DNA of 64,000 nt from Pseudoscleropodium purum (lineage: Eukaryota; Streptophyta; Bryopsida; Hypnales; Brachytheciaceae): contig OZ017801.1 in NCBI GenBank assembly GCA_963969395.1, positions 20,775,611 to 20,839,610 of the forward strand, in the 5' to 3' direction. This document shows positions 1 through 12,275 of this stretch, in pieces. The notes beneath the pieces were generated by a model that was given only the letters and a program-made list of their open reading frames with translations, was not told where the DNA came from and did no database searches. The stretch's first letter is position 1. The number at the start of each line of letters is the position of its first letter. The translations under genes and the position numbers were made by a program.

Positions 1-89
1 TTAGAAAATTATTTTAGAGAAATATGCTAACTAGAGCAATGTCAGAATACGGTAGCGGACGTCAAATGTCACAAACGAAGCGGACGTCA
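1..89 (-). other. 3' untranslated region of the SYP2 syntaxin gene, cut by the window edge
   Basis: This is the stretch immediately downstream of the TGA stop of the syntaxin gene, read on the minus strand. It has no coding sequence. No clear polyadenylation signal is visible before the edge, so the transcript probably ends at or beyond base 1. Confidence 0.6.
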
Positions 90-2914
90 TCACCGAATCA
101 AGAAGAGGAGCAGCACAAGCACTGCCATCGCCACAATCACCAAAATCAAACAAGTCTGCAGAAACACCAAAAAAAGAGTTAGGGTGCCTTCTCTCTTCAA
201 CATTCACCAACATTATCACCAACAACTAAGGCTACAGCACAGGCATAAATGTGAAAAGAAGGATCACGAGTTAAAAGGAATTTCACTGCGGTATCTAGAA
301 CTTCTCCAAAGCGATTCACAGCACAATTGTCTGCCAGAAGTAAAACGAACCCACTCTAATGTCACAGCCTAGGCGCCCAAAATACACATGATTATATGAA
401 GTTCTGTAACATTGTTACAAAATAGTGTTGCCAGAGAAAGTAACATTAAAAGTACTTGCGGTCAGGAAGGTATTCTAGATCACGTTTCATAATTGTTGAA
501 CCCCTTATCATCATATTTGTGTAGTGTGAACTCGTAATCACCTTTATACAACCTCTTGTGACATCAGAGTGTGCAAATGAGAGTAGACAGTGAGCAATGA
601 ACTGGGTACGATGATTTCCCAGTGTGCGGTGAGAGAACACAGGATGTGATATTAGAGAAGGTGATGTTCAAGAGGTCGGGCGTACGAAGATTACCAGTGT
701 TGTTCCCGACTTTTGGCTGTTAGCCGCTTTTGCAAGCTGGCGATTTCCTTGCTCAGTAGCAGCTTCCGCACCTTGTACATTTGAGTCGATGTCATCTGCA
801 CCAACAGACGGAGATGCTGTTCAGCATAATTCAAACTATTTCCAAAGCGCAGGAAGGATAATAACCCATGGCTATGCACAGTGTTAAATAGCAGGCAATA
901 CAAAAGAAGGTAAAAGTCATATAACATACCAATCATATAGCCTTGCTCGTGAACGAGAACAGCTAAATCCTTGAAAATCTCATTCACTTCGCCAATTTGT
1001 TGATGTATTTCTCGTATGCCTTGCTCTCTTTCTTCAATCACTGCTTCGTTGAAAACTGTTTCGTTCTCCAGTTGGATGAAGTCTTGCCTACACAGAATTT
1101 TAATTCAATATTCATATCAATCCTGGAGGCAAGAAGTTCAACGCTTTAATTCTTTCTACAGAGCAAATAAAGAACAAACTACACCGAAACCTTCATCTGA
1201 GGCACCAACGTGGGAGTACGAGAGTAAGTGCAAAATTCTTACGATCTTTGTGCAGCAAAAGTTTGATGCTGACTTTCTTCTGGCGCTGACTTCACTTCAC
1301 CTGAATATTGACTGCAGAAAACCACTCATCTCATGAGCATCATAAGGTCAATAAACTAGCTCAGATTAACATATTCATAACTAAGGCCAGCGTACCACAT
1401 CAATTCACTGCAGAAATTCATGTGCATGTCACCGCTGACAGTAGAAGGTAAGCTAAAAGCATGGCAAACAGATCGGCAATCTCCCCGAAAAAGCCGTCAA
1501 GGGACCCAAGCTATGTTTAAGAATCAGTGAATCACTAGAGAGCTGGAACTACAAATGTAGTTCATGCCACCCACACATCTGTAATATTTGATTGATTCCA
1601 GATGAATGAGTTCTCAAGTAAATTCGAAAAATGATCCACCAGAAGGAAAAAACATAAGAAACCTCGAATTTACAAAATTGCCCTGCAGACAAGATAGTCA
1701 AGTGACACCTACCAAGTCCTTTAACATTGCCGTGCTCTGTAACAGCCATTGACAACTAAAAGACCCTACAGTCGCTAAAATAAGAGCACCTGGGTTTAAT
1801 CAAAGTCGAAAAATGGATGGAAGACCAGACCTTGCTTGAATATCTTCAGGAACAAATGGTGCGAACATTTTTTCCCGTTCCTGAGCTATTTTCTGGGCAT
1901 TCTGAAATTCTACAAGCACGGCTTGGAAGTCTTTCGCAAGTTTAGCATCGCTCAATTTCTTATTGCCCTGCGCAGAAAATAAGAATTTACTTAATAATCG
2001 CAGAAAACAAAGAACAAGCAACCCAGTACACATTTAACACTTTGCAATCAGAGCCTGTAAGAGTATGTTGTTTACGTTAAAGAAGTAATCTAGTCTTCTC
2101 CCACTAAATCACTTCTTCCAACAGGACTGGAATAAATATTGAGGTCGACATCTTGAAAACCATTGAGAAAGTCAATAGAATACAGGGCACACAAATATGA
2201 AATCAGAATATATCAAAAAAGGTTACAATGACTTACCTGAACAGGTCTGTTGTGGTCATGATCGCTAGCAGACTTCAACTTTGAGCCTGTTTCTTTGGCA
2301 AGTTGACCTATGTGCAGTCGCGTTTTGTGCCTGAGAGCATACACTTTCTTATGGTACCGGAAAGTAGAAAACTAAGAAAGCAATTTTCATAAAGTGTCAT
2401 GTACTAAAACATATAGTCTCCTCCCCTTTCTAACAGTTGCAACTATTCTAGCTCACAATCATAAGACGTCCAAAATATTGGTAATTTCAATTCTATTATG
2501 ATTCGGCAGATACCAAATATAGTCTCTTCAAGAGAGAGCCTCAAGCCACCATCAATGTGGTGACTGCACGATTGAAATCGTGAGCATTGACTATCAACAG
2601 CTAACATTACGAAGTAGAACGATAGCCTAAGCGTCTCCACTTTATAGTTGCAAGATGTTAGGAAGAGAACGATACACCCCTTTTGCAAGGCATTGTAATA
2701 GAACGTCACAAATGTGCAGGGTTCGGATGAGAGAATCTTACAATTTTTCACGAAGGGCAGGAGTGTCTTTAGCAGTGCCCAACGAGCCAATGAGACGCTT
2801 GAATGACGATACAGCGGTGTTGATCTGAAACACTCCGGACGCAAGCGCCTGCGTCGTATCTTGCTGCCTGCGACCGGGGGGTAGACCCCCAGCCTCTATG
2901 TCTAAGAAACTCAT
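90..2914 (-). CDS. SYP2: Qa-SNARE, plant SYP2 (SYP21/22-like) syntaxin, seven coding exons
   Basis: Coding exons on the minus strand, from the start codon: 2914-2742, 2330-2237, 1967-1831, 1311-1243, 1087-930, 795-695, 155-90. All introns have GT-AG ends, phases agree, and the exons sum to 798 bp (265 residues plus TGA), close to the roughly 270 residues of the family. Seen: the N-terminus begins [10 protein letters not shown]; residues about 25-130 form the helical Habc region ([12 protein letters not shown]); the SNARE motif lies at about 175-235 with [20 protein letters not shown] and the zero-layer glutamine at about Q206; one hydrophobic anchor (about 246-264) ends one residue before the stop. 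Known: SYP2 syntaxins are tail-anchored t-SNAREs of the prevacuolar compartment and vacuole that form fusion complexes with Qb, Qc and R-SNAREs. Inferred: intact and functional. SYP21, 22 and 23 cannot be told apart here; the family call is secure. Confidence 0.93.
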
Positions 2915-3139
2915 ACTTGTCTAGCACTTTCCTCCCCGTCCGCTTGAAAAAAAATTCAATAACCGGGTACGGACACTCTTGACCAGAGAGCGCTATTGTA
3001 GGCAATCTAGTCCAGTCCACTCCGCCCTATGATACGCTGGTTGCGAGACGATCTCCTGAATAATACATTCATCTGAAATAACATCACTCTTCCGCCAAGT
3101 CTTCGTCCCGCTGGCGAACCCTAAACTTCATCAAAACGT

Positions 3140-3735
3140 AAGACCATAAACCCTAGTTAACTTCAATAATTCAATCCAGCACCAATCTCCCCGAAAAGTA
3201 ATCCACATAAGCAAGACGAAAACACGAATGCAATAACATTCAGAACAAAATAAGAAAGAAAAGCACAAGACTTCAGATGATCGATTCTCCAGCTCTAAAT
3301 CCAACCTCTCAGTGCGCCACTCCAAACAATCGTAAAACCAAGTAAAAATAAAAATAAAGCTACAACATTACTCAGAGAAATCAAATTTACAGCGACGAAT
3401 TACGACAATAAAGTTGCGCAAGATCGATTCATACGGGCATAAATAACTCAAAATCAGCCCACGTATACAATCATAAAACCCTAATTCACTTCATTAATTC
3501 AATCTAGCACCAATCTCCCAGAAAACCTAATCCACATGAACCATCGACACACAAACCTGACGCACATGCAATGACACCTATAATAGAACACGAAAGATAA
3601 CCATACAACAAACCAGATGACCAACTCTTAAGCTCTGCATCTAACCTCTCGATCCACCAAAAGTAAAAAAAACACAAAAAAATAAAAGTAAATAAATAAA
3701 TAAAACTACGAAAACACTGAGATAAATCACATTAC
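3140..3735. repeat. Imperfect 328-bp tandem duplication in the SYP2 leader intron
   Basis: The block from about 3140 (with ccctagttaacttc and tccagcaccaatctcccc) recurs from about 3468 (ccctaattcacttc, tctagcaccaatctccc) with a 328-bp offset. Each copy ends in an A-rich AAATAAA-type tract. A third weak echo (aaagttacgcaagacc, ataactcaaat) occurs at about 4536-4580. The divergence suggests an old event. Confidence 0.7.
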
Positions 3736-3920
3736 GGGTTGTCACACCTTCTCCTAGAATGAAACTTCTATGAAGAATGAGAAGGTATGGAGTGAAAAAC
3801 AGGAGCCAATAGGAGCCTTTCTCAATGCAGAAAGTTTGACACTCCTTTAATGTCCTGCGGAGAATGAGAATGCAGAATGGAGAATGATATTAACCTGCGC
3901 AAATTACGAAGCTCTCGAAC

Positions 3921-4360
3921 ACGAATCCGCTTGTGTCAGTAGCTACACCTCTTTCAATCCTTGCATGCTCAATCGCTACAAAACTCCAAACCCTAAGTAA
4001 GCCCCAAGTCTTTTCGATTTTAGAAAATGAGCAAGAATTCCAATGCTTTCGGATGAAGGAACTAAAGAAAAAGGCCCTACAGAGGATGGCACCAGCAACA
4101 ATAGCAAAACGTCCAACACGAATCCACTTGTCACAGGAATGACACCAGCAACAAGAGCAAAACAGCCAAGACGAATCCACTGGTGTCAAATGGATCCACC
4201 TCTTCAATTCTGCGTGCTCGATCGCTACAAAACTCCGAACCCTAAGCCCCATGTCTTCTAGAATTTAGAAGATGAGCAGGAATTCCAATGGTTTTCGATC
4301 AAGGAACTAAAACAAGAGATTCTATAGAGGGTGACAACGGAAACAAGAGTAGTGCAGCGA
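3921..4360. repeat. Imperfect 250-bp tandem duplication in the SYP2 leader intron
   Basis: The segment starting acgaatccgcttgtgtcag at 3921 is repeated at 4171 as acgaatccactggtgtcaa. Both copies share cgctacaaaactcc, atgagcaagaattccaat and aaggaactaaa. A short third partial copy (acgaatccacttgtcacag) lies at the junction near 4119. The open frames over this stretch are by-products of the repeat. Confidence 0.7.
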
Positions 4361-4700
4361 GAAGGATGAGAAAGAATGCGAAATGGATTCTCGGGATGCA
4401 GATAAAACGAAATGCGGCAGCATCAATTACAAGGTGAACGCATTTCTGCACAACTCTCTAACGCTCTGTAAAGCGAATCGAAGGTGAAAACGGCAGGCAG
4501 GGTGAACATTGACAACTCGAATCGCACCAACGAAAAAGTTACGCAAGACCGGTTCTAACGTGTACACGAATAACTCAAATTTATGGCAGATTTTCCTAGA
4601 AAAACACATACCTGTGCAGCAGCTGCTAATTCCGCATTGCCAAAGGAATCTGGATCCTAACTGAGAACTGAGAGAGACTGACAACCGAACAGGGGCAGGG

Positions 4701-5000
4701 GCAGGCTCGTCGGAGCTGAAGCGCCCTCAAGACTCCATCGCTGGCTCAAACGCGCCATAGCTCCCGCTCAGAACGGCAAAGAGACAGAGACGACGGAATC
4801 GGGACCGTGGAAATTTTGTTTTCATCCAACGGTGGAGATCGTGGATTGTGTCGACGCAGAGATTCGCGAGAACGGGTCTGGGGTCTGGCCACGTTGCTTG
4901 TACTTAGTCCAGGTGGCAGATGACGTGGCTTGTGGCTTTGGGGAGACAACTGGATGGGTCTGATGAAGTGCCACTTGGATTGAGGGGAGAGTTCAATTAA
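4701..5000 (-). promoter_or_regulatory. SYP2: Probable SYP2 promoter region
   Basis: This lies directly upstream of the inferred non-coding first exon. It is more GC-rich than its surroundings. It holds a TGACGTGG bZIP/C-box-like motif at 4921-4928 and a CCACGTT element at about 4890. No convincing TATA box is visible, as is common for housekeeping genes. Assignment rests on position. Confidence 0.35.
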
Positions 5001-6830
5001 CCCACTGAGGATGAACTGGAAATTACCTTCATCAATCTATATAATATCGGATAATATTTTTTTTGTATACAAAAGTAACAAAATAGACCAAATTTTTAGG
5101 ACCGGTTTATACCTATTTAAAACAATGTGTTTCAAGAAATTAAGAAGTCCTTCTCCTTCTCCAAGTCTCCTTGTTAGTCACTGCAATGTCATATTCTACA
5201 GATCATAGCTTTTGGCATTAGAGAAAATTTGGCCCCTTAGCTTGGTTGTTTGACTTTCTGCAAATTATATACAAATCAAGGGAAAAAAGTATTTTAAAAA
5301 AGTAAAAAAATTTAGTCTCTAGTCTTGAGTGGCACAACATGTGAAAGCATGTGAATATGTCATCACATGAGCCAAATAAATTCAATTTTTTTGTAAATGC
5401 ACATTTTCATGCAATCAAAAGACCTTACAAAGGGTCTAGATTTCTCCTAATGGATTGGTGCAATCTCCAGTTGAAGAAAACATGAAATAAATTATCAAAT
5501 TTTTTAATAATTAAAATATTAGAAAATTCTTCACTTCTTGTGCTTTTTAGCAAGGATCCCTAGAATTATAGTCTAATGATTCTAATCCACTTCTTTGAGG
5601 TGGGTTTAACTACAATTCTTTGGATGCACAAAATTTGGAGATTTTTATTACCACTATGCCATATAGGAAAAAAATATGCTCCACATCACTAATGCTTCAC
5701 TTAGATCTATAACCTCTCATTTTATAAATCTATTTCCTAAGGACTCCTCAATTTCAATCAATTAAAATGACCTTCCCTTCAAATGTTCCACCCCCACCTC
5801 TTGATTTAGTGTAAATGAGGTATTAGTTAGTTTATTCAATTGATTTGGTAGGAGTCAAATTTTTTTCTAATTTCTTAAAATTTTCCATTGATAAATAGAA
5901 AATTAAATGGTAAAATCTACCTCTTCTTTTAAATTCAAGATTTTTAAATTTTTTGTTTAATATTCAACAATGTTGAACATGTTTTTTTTTCAAAATATTT
6001 TTATTCTTCTAAGCATATTTCTTCTAAGGTTTTGTAGAATAAAAATTTTAGTTTTTGGGTTACTTTTTAGTGTTTATTGAAAAAGTACGTAGAAAGTAGT
6101 CTAAAAAGTAGAAAAAATAGAAAGTAGCTAAAAGTAATCGAAAAAGCAATTTTTTAACTTTATGCAGTGTGAATAGGGCAGTTTGGATGGATGAAGTACG
6201 AAATGGATGAAAAACTACATAGATGGATGAAAGATTCCAAAAGGTGCTAGAAGGGATGAATGGGACTCGATATGGATGAAAAATTGCAAAATGGATGAAT
6301 GAGGCATGGAATTGGATGAAAAACAAAAAAACAAAAAAACAAAAACGATTGGAAGAGGCGTGAGCCTTCTTCCTAACGTTTCAAAAGATACAAGAAAAAC
6401 GAATTTTTTTTTCTCTCTCACACTGTGCATTCAGGAAGCACATGTCTGTACTTTCTTGCATTTTATAATTTATAAAAAAAAATAAAATAAAATTTTCTTT
6501 AGTGCAAATCCATTTTATTCTGTTGCGCTTTGTTTGTATGTTCGAGTGTTTGATTTTGTAAACTGTGAATGTGTGTTTTGATAATTATTGCAATTGCATA
6601 TTCTGGCCTTTCTGAATTTGCAATCTGTTCATTTTTAAAATTAAAAATTGTGTCGAAGCATTCTGGTGGTGACGAACTGTTGTAGTATAAACAATTCGAT
6701 CTACAAAACAAAATGGATTTTCAGCTGAAAAACACACATGAATTCTTTGAATAGTAATAGTTTTATCAACCCATTGAGATGAAGTTTGAGTTTCAAAGTC
6801 TTCATTGTCAAATAAATGTAAAGGTAAGCA

Positions 6831-7019
6831 TCATTTTTCTTCATTTAATATGAATTCATTTGAATCAAATCCTTTTTCATTAAATAATTTTACAAGATCT
6901 TGTAGTGAATAATAATGCTTTATCCTACTTTTAACAGCTTCTTCTATATCACCTGCTTTAGGTTCAAATAAAGCCATGACAATGGGTTCCAAAACATTAA
7001 TCTTTGAATTTTGAGCCAT
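6831..7019 (-). CDS. Short hypothetical open frame, 62 codons, unrecognised
   Basis: The frame starts ATG (MAQNSKINVLEPIVM) and runs to TGA. Its composition is charged and helix-forming (AGDIEEAVKSRIKHYYSLQD) and less like AT-rich noise than neighbouring frames. I do not recognise a domain. It has no signal peptide, no visible splice partner and no neighbour with a related function. It may be one decayed exon of a captured gene or chance. Confidence 0.2.
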   Translation of the reverse strand: MAQNSKINVLEPIVMALFEPKAGDIEEAVKSRIKHYYSLQDLVKLFNEKGFDSNEFILNEEK

Positions 7020-7859
7020 TTTATTGTATATTAATGTCTATATTGTTTTCTTACAATTCTTTGTCTTCAAAGAATTAATAAATAATCGATATTTCCACTT
7101 GGATAATAGCACCTTCTTAAATTGGTTGTTGTCATTTTCACCTTGTTTGATCCAACATTGGAGTGCCTTCTTGTGAATAAAAAAAAATGTGAAATTCATG
7201 TATGAGTTTATAAATTATTATTTTGGGGATGATTTCTTACTAATTTTCACCAAATATTGTTGAAGTTGATTATTTGTGTATATACTCATGCAAAAATAGA
7301 GGTACAATGTCATATTAGGGTTTCTTCCATGTAACTTTTAACCTAAAAAATGTAGACATGATCTATGCATTGTAATTAAGTAAGAAGATAAATTAATACA
7401 AAATACATGTTGGGTTGAATAAGTTATAAATGAAGATATAAGAAACTTTATAGATTAGAAATCAATTGGTATGTTATAAAAATTCGAACATGACTATTTA
7501 TTGAATATTCATTCTTGAAAATTTCATATTTACAAATTAGGTTCAACAGTTTGTTTGTTTTGTATTTTTTTCTACTTGATTTTTGAATTTGTCCTAAAAT
7601 TAATTGTAAGCTAAATAAATTCTAACTAGAAAACTTTAAAAAAATTGAAATCTAAAATTGAAATTTTGACCTCAAAATTTAGATGAATTGATTGAAAACA
7701 AAATAAATATCTAAATTTTTCGAACGGCCCTTAGGCCGTGAACCTCATTTGGAATATTTGTCCTACAACTTCTAAAATAAAACTTGTAATTCATATTTTG
7801 GATTTAGAATTGAATAGAATCGTGAAATTATATGTTCTTTGTGGTTGATATATGTTTGT

Positions 7860-8340
7860 CTATGTAAAGGGACAACTCACTCTATGGTTTTGGACCTATT
7901 GCCCTAAGACTTGTTGCCAAGTCTTAAAAGAAAGGAGAAAGCTCAAAGACCAAGAATCTGGTATTTTGTCCTAAACATTTCATACCTTGCATACTGGACG
8001 TATTGCCCACTGAGATTGCCACGTGTAGTCATTTTGCACATAGATTCGAAAAGCTCAGAAAGAGCAATTACTGGCCCTATTGCCCAACACATAAAAAAGT
8101 GTTAATTAAAGAATTATTTGTATATTTTAAAAATATTATCTTGTATATATATGATTAGGTCATAGATTGCATCCATGTATAAGACATGTTGCCTAGCCTG
8201 ACGTGTTGCCAAAGATGTGTTGCCTACCCTAGAATACTATATAGAACCGGGACTCTTAGAGCATTGTGTCTGCATTAGTGATAATGGATTGTCCACCAAA
8301 TTGAGAGAACCTGGGAATAAAGAAAAAAAGAATAAAAGTA
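7860..8340 (+). other. Promoter-like patch with repeated TTGCC words, possible solo-LTR remnant
   Basis: TTGCC occurs at least seven times between about 7900 and 8220 (attgccc, gttgcca, gttgccta). It is followed by a TATA-like ctatatagaacc near 8240 and an AATAAAG polyadenylation-like word near 8316. This order resembles U3-R-U5 of an LTR. I could not find matching TG/CA ends or a target-site duplication, so the call stays tentative. Confidence 0.2.
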
Positions 8341-8867
8341 TAAGAATAAAGTTTCCAGGTATGATTTATAAAGTTAGTTTACACATAACCTAAATCTACT
8401 TTAAAAGTGACATTAGATGCACTAACGATAGACTATGTTGGCTTATCCACAGATGAACTCTTATACTACATTACTACTGGTACTTGACAAAAAATAAAAG
8501 TTAGTGAAAAAGTGCCTTACAGGTTTTTATTTAGATCAAAAATTAACATATGTAATTGAAAAATTACAAATTACAAATTAAATTTGTGTGTTTTGTGGTA
8601 TTAGTAGAGTACTATGTCTAAAATGACTACCTATCAATTCTCTTAAATGTTAAAAGACCACCAACTTATTTTTATTTTAATCAATTTTTTTGTATAAATA
8701 AAACCAAAATTATAAAAGATAATAATATATTAAGTAAGTTCTTTTGAAGATAGTTGGATTTATGATGCCTATGTAATATTTCATACATCATACATAAATT
8801 TAACTATTGGACTAGTTATTGGTAAGTGGTCAACCACTCACCAATAATATATTGTAATGTATTGTAA

Positions 8868-9139
8868 CATTAGAAGAGTTTTGGAGGTCCAGAAGCTTGT
8901 TTTGGGCCTATTTCCTGCAACTGTTCCCCGCAACAAGGGGAACGGCCCGCTGTTAGAATTTTTTTTTCATAAAAAAATTAAAAAATAAAAATTAGTCATT
9001 AAATGCAAAAAAGAAATTTTTTTTGGTCAATGACGTAGTAGGGTCTTGGCCACGTCAGACCGTTGCGACAAACCTGTTTCTTGCATTTGTAGGCTATGAT
9101 AACTCACAAGCATCTAGAGGCCCCAAAAATCTTCTAATG
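8868..9139 (+). mobile_element. MITE, CATTAGAAG-TIR family, copy 1
   Basis: The 272-bp element begins CATTAGAAG and ends CTTCTAATG. Inside is a hairpin (gttcccc, 7 nt, ggggaac) and a GTCAATGACGTAG stretch. It is related over its whole length to the copies at 26796, 40905, 49001 and 56855. No coding capacity. No target-site duplication is visible. Confidence 0.8.
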
Positions 9140-10632
9140 AGGGGAGTCAATCCACTTGCTATCACTTGAAGTAATTTAAAATACCTAAATCTCTAATTGT
9201 CTATATTGGATGACTTTTGGTATTTGTTAGGACAATTTCAAGTTGAATTTTTATAACATGAATTTTTGTCATTTAAATATATATAAACCATTAGTTCTAT
9301 TTCATCTTTTATTGAATGTAAACCAAATTATTGATTAGTGGGTAGTGGCACAATATGAATATCACTTCCCGAACTTTCCGGACTTTAGAAAAATGTCCTT
9401 TCGAAAATGTAAACAATATTGGAAAATTACAAAATTACATGGTGTTATAGAAGGCATGTTGGTACACCACAATCATGTTCTATATAGGTCAAATTTAAAA
9501 ATTAAATTTTCTCCTAATTTCACATATTCAGTACCTGATTGCATTATAATAGTGAAAGGACTACATATTTAAGTTTTTATTATTAAAACAACGAAGTATA
9601 CACCTTATTAAGTCTATATTTAAGAATTTCATGTGGTTTTAAGAAGAAAATGTTATGAAATTGTAGTCCTTTTAAATTGTGTAAAAATTTGTGGTTTTTA
9701 AAAGTTCCCATAAATAAGGATATATAGTAATACATCAAATTAAGAATTAAAATTGAACATGGATATGACTCAAATATTGTTTTAGCTAATTATCATATTT
9801 ATAAACATTTTTTCTATAAATTGGTATTCCGGATTGTTCCTTTTGCCTCAAATCCGGAGTAAAGACAGTTCCGGAATTGACAACAAAGGAATGAAAAGGA
9901 ATATCAAAATTATTCAATTTTCTTGCTCAATAGTATTGTGGATGGAATATTACAACTTTCTCATGAATTTGTGATCAAATTCATGTAAATAAAAAATGTC
10001 TAATTTCTAGTACACATTGAATGAGTCAAAAAATGATATTGTTTTGTAGAGATGGTCTTTTTTGGAACCCATATCGTGCACTTCCTCTGGTTTAGTTTTT
10101 TAGTTTTTAAACACTTCTATGTATATCACTCCTATGTACATAATTGAAACAAACTTTCTTTTACTTCCAAATTTGTCTCATGAATGTACTAATAAAGCAA
10201 TGGGTATAATCATTCTAGAAAACTAAGTCATGACATGTGTTATTTACATTTTTCTATTGATTGAAATTTGTAGATTAGTGATCAATGCTAAGAAACAAAA
10301 TTAAAGTTTATGACTTTATTTGTAAAGGGCATGAGCTTCAATGCCAAAGGCACTAATTCTTTTCATTCATCATCTCTTTTAGCCTTCAATTGACCTTAAG
10401 AAAATAGCTTGGTGGTCATTTGAGAATAACTTTTGCACTAAATACTTCTAATAGGTTCAAATTCATAATTAAGATACATACTATTTAGGATATTACATAT
10501 GACTATTATACATCTTGTATAATTTTAAACAAACTATCTGAAAGTAATTTAATACAAAAAACTATTTTCAAATGCTTAATTAGATGTATTTAACTATTTA
10601 TGACATACTAATAACATAGTCATTGTACATAG
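9140..10632. other. AT-rich intergenic sequence, nothing recognised
   Basis: A 75-codon open frame at 9345-9572 has no recognisable features and looks like chance. No RNA gene or other repeat is seen. Confidence 0.6.
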
Positions 10633-10880
10633 CAGGGTTGTCATAACGGGCGAGTTAGGGTCATCGGACGGGACGGACGGACGGCTTTAATTTTGTAACT
10701 TGCGCAATTTTGCAGAATGACACGTCACCTCGTCCGTGCCTAGCATGTTCCTTAATCCACATGGCATCCACGTGGACTATTTCTTCGTTATCAGAAAGTC
10801 AACTATGTGTTGACTGTATCGGACGGGCGGGACCTCTAACGGACGGGCAAACTGGACGTCCGTCCACTATGACAACCATG
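10633..10880. mobile_element. hAT MITE, family A, copy 1
   Basis: The 248-bp element has TIRs CAGGGTTGTCATA and TATGACAACCATG. It is flanked by a perfect 8-bp duplication GTACATAG (10625-10632 and 10881-10888). Subterminal GGACGG repeats are present at both ends. An 8-bp duplication and CA(G/T)GGTTG ends are diagnostic of hAT elements. It is non-autonomous. The interior matches the copy at 11433 closely, so both are fairly recent. Confidence 0.92.
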
Positions 10881-10888
10881 GTACATAG

Positions 10889-11424
10889 TATCATGTAGTG
10901 ATTGACCACAATTTGCTTTACTTGTGATTAGTGTAAGTCTCTTCATTTTCATGTGATCTTTAGAATAATCCTTTAGTTTATTATATAAAAATCTATGTGA
11001 CAATCTCAAAATGCTACTACTCCTAAATATCTTTATGTCATAATTCTTCTATATATAAAAAATTAAGTTTTAAGAATGATAACCCAATATGCCATATGCT
11101 TTCAACGAATATTACACTTTCATTTACCTACATCAATTTTGAACTTCCAAACTGTTGTGCACATTGCTAAATCTCTCCCAATGGTAGTGATTTTGCCATA
11201 TTCTGATTATGCGTGCATTTAAAAATTTGTCACTTTTCATCCACTTGGCTATGAAATGATCGCATCCCTGGTGGCTATTGTGCCTACACATAAAATTTGC
11301 AGACAAAATCACTAGCTAGCTGGTTTGAATTCGTCCCAAGTTGCATCAATTGATGAGTTCGAACAAAGCACTTCTTTTAATGGATAGTATCCTCAAATTC
11401 TTGTGAGTATACGTACATACCATA
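10889..11424. other. AT-rich spacer between two hAT MITEs
   Basis: No gene, repeat or RNA is recognised between the two elements. Confidence 0.6.
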
Positions 11425-11432
11425 GGAGAATT

Positions 11433-11703
11433 CATGGTTGTCATAACGGGCAAGTTAGAGTCATCGGACAGGACGGACGGACGGGCAAACCGGACCGGAC
11501 GGATGGTCCGGACGATTTTAATTTTGTAACTTGTACAATTTTGCGAAATGACACGTCACCTCGTCCGCGCCCTGACGATCTCGTCCGCGCCCAAGATGCT
11601 CCCTAATCCACATGACATCCACGTGGCCTATTTTTCCGTTATCAGAAAGTCAACTATGTGTTGATTGTATCGGAAGGGCGAGACGTCCAGTATGACAACC
11701 ATG
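11433..11703. mobile_element. hAT MITE, family A, copy 2
   Basis: The 271-bp element has perfect 13-bp TIRs (CATGGTTGTCATA and its complement) and an 8-bp duplication GGAGAATT (11425-11432 and 11704-11711). It differs from copy 1 by small indels, including an extra GGACCGGACGG block near the left end and a duplicated cgtccgcgccc block inside. It lies about 570 bp downstream of the polyhevein stop codon, so it could sit in or near that gene's 3' region. Confidence 0.93.
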
Positions 11704-11711
11704 GGAGAATT

Positions 11712-12275
11712 CCGTTTGCAGCAAATTAAAGTGACGAGCAAGGTGATCAGAAACAGAGCAACATTCCACAAGGCAGCTTGTAACAAACATAATTAAACAA
11801 GCGTCAGTCGTATTAAGCACAAGTTTAGCCCACTCAGAGCTCACACACAGTCGTGAAGACTGGATATATTAAGCTTGAGATAGCTGCTCTCACAGCTTTC
11901 AAGCACGAAAAACAAAGCTCAAAGATCAAAGCCCTGCACGCTATATACAACACTTACAGCTACTTGCAATGAAGGATCGATATATACCGTCGAAACATAC
12001 CGATAACTACCAATCTAGCAAGCAGCCTAACGTACATGCAAAATACATGCATGATCATGCACGAGAAGTGCATGAGAGCGAGATCGATACCGAAACCATG
12101 ATTCTAGCTCTGGGAAACACACCGTAAGAACTAGATCAATCGATCTGGAGCTTATTTTAATTTACTACAATCCATACTTTGATCGACAGGAGATCGATCG
12201 AGATCGAGTGCATGCAAAACGGGATGTATAGGACGGACATGGGAACCTTGATCGACGACAGTGATCGTCGATCGT
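11712..12275 (-). other. 3' flank and probable 3' UTR of the polyhevein gene
   Basis: Downstream of the TAG stop on the minus strand the sequence stays of intermediate GC and is rich in GATCGAT words. An AATAAG polyadenylation-like word lies at about 12153-12158. No other gene is seen. Confidence 0.4.

Larger units (their letters stand above)
2915..4700 (-). other. Probable 5' UTR of the SYP2 gene with a 1.67-kb leader intron
   Basis: On the minus strand a strong donor (CAG|GTATGTG, last exon base 4612) follows a CT-rich, leader-like stretch at about 4700-4613. A fitting acceptor, an eight-T run then CAAG, lies with its AG at 2944-2943, 28 nt before the ATG. This implies a non-coding first exon at about 4613-4700 and an intron of 4611-2943. 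Leader introns are common in plant housekeeping genes. The splice sites are seen; their use is inferred. Two local tandem duplications lie inside the intron. The alternative is an unspliced leader with a nearer start site. Confidence 0.5.
5001..8867. other. AT-rich intergenic sequence, no supported gene
   Basis: Long poly-A and poly-T runs and scattered stops in all frames. I see one short minus-strand open frame (separate entry at 6831) and a patch of repeated TTGCC words (7880-8220). Nothing else is recognisable. Confidence 0.7.

Noticed and set aside
691..1041. 116-codon continuous frame read as one protein
   Set aside because: It reads through an intron. The syntaxin exons on either side join at 930 and 795 with GT-AG sites and restore the SNARE sequence.
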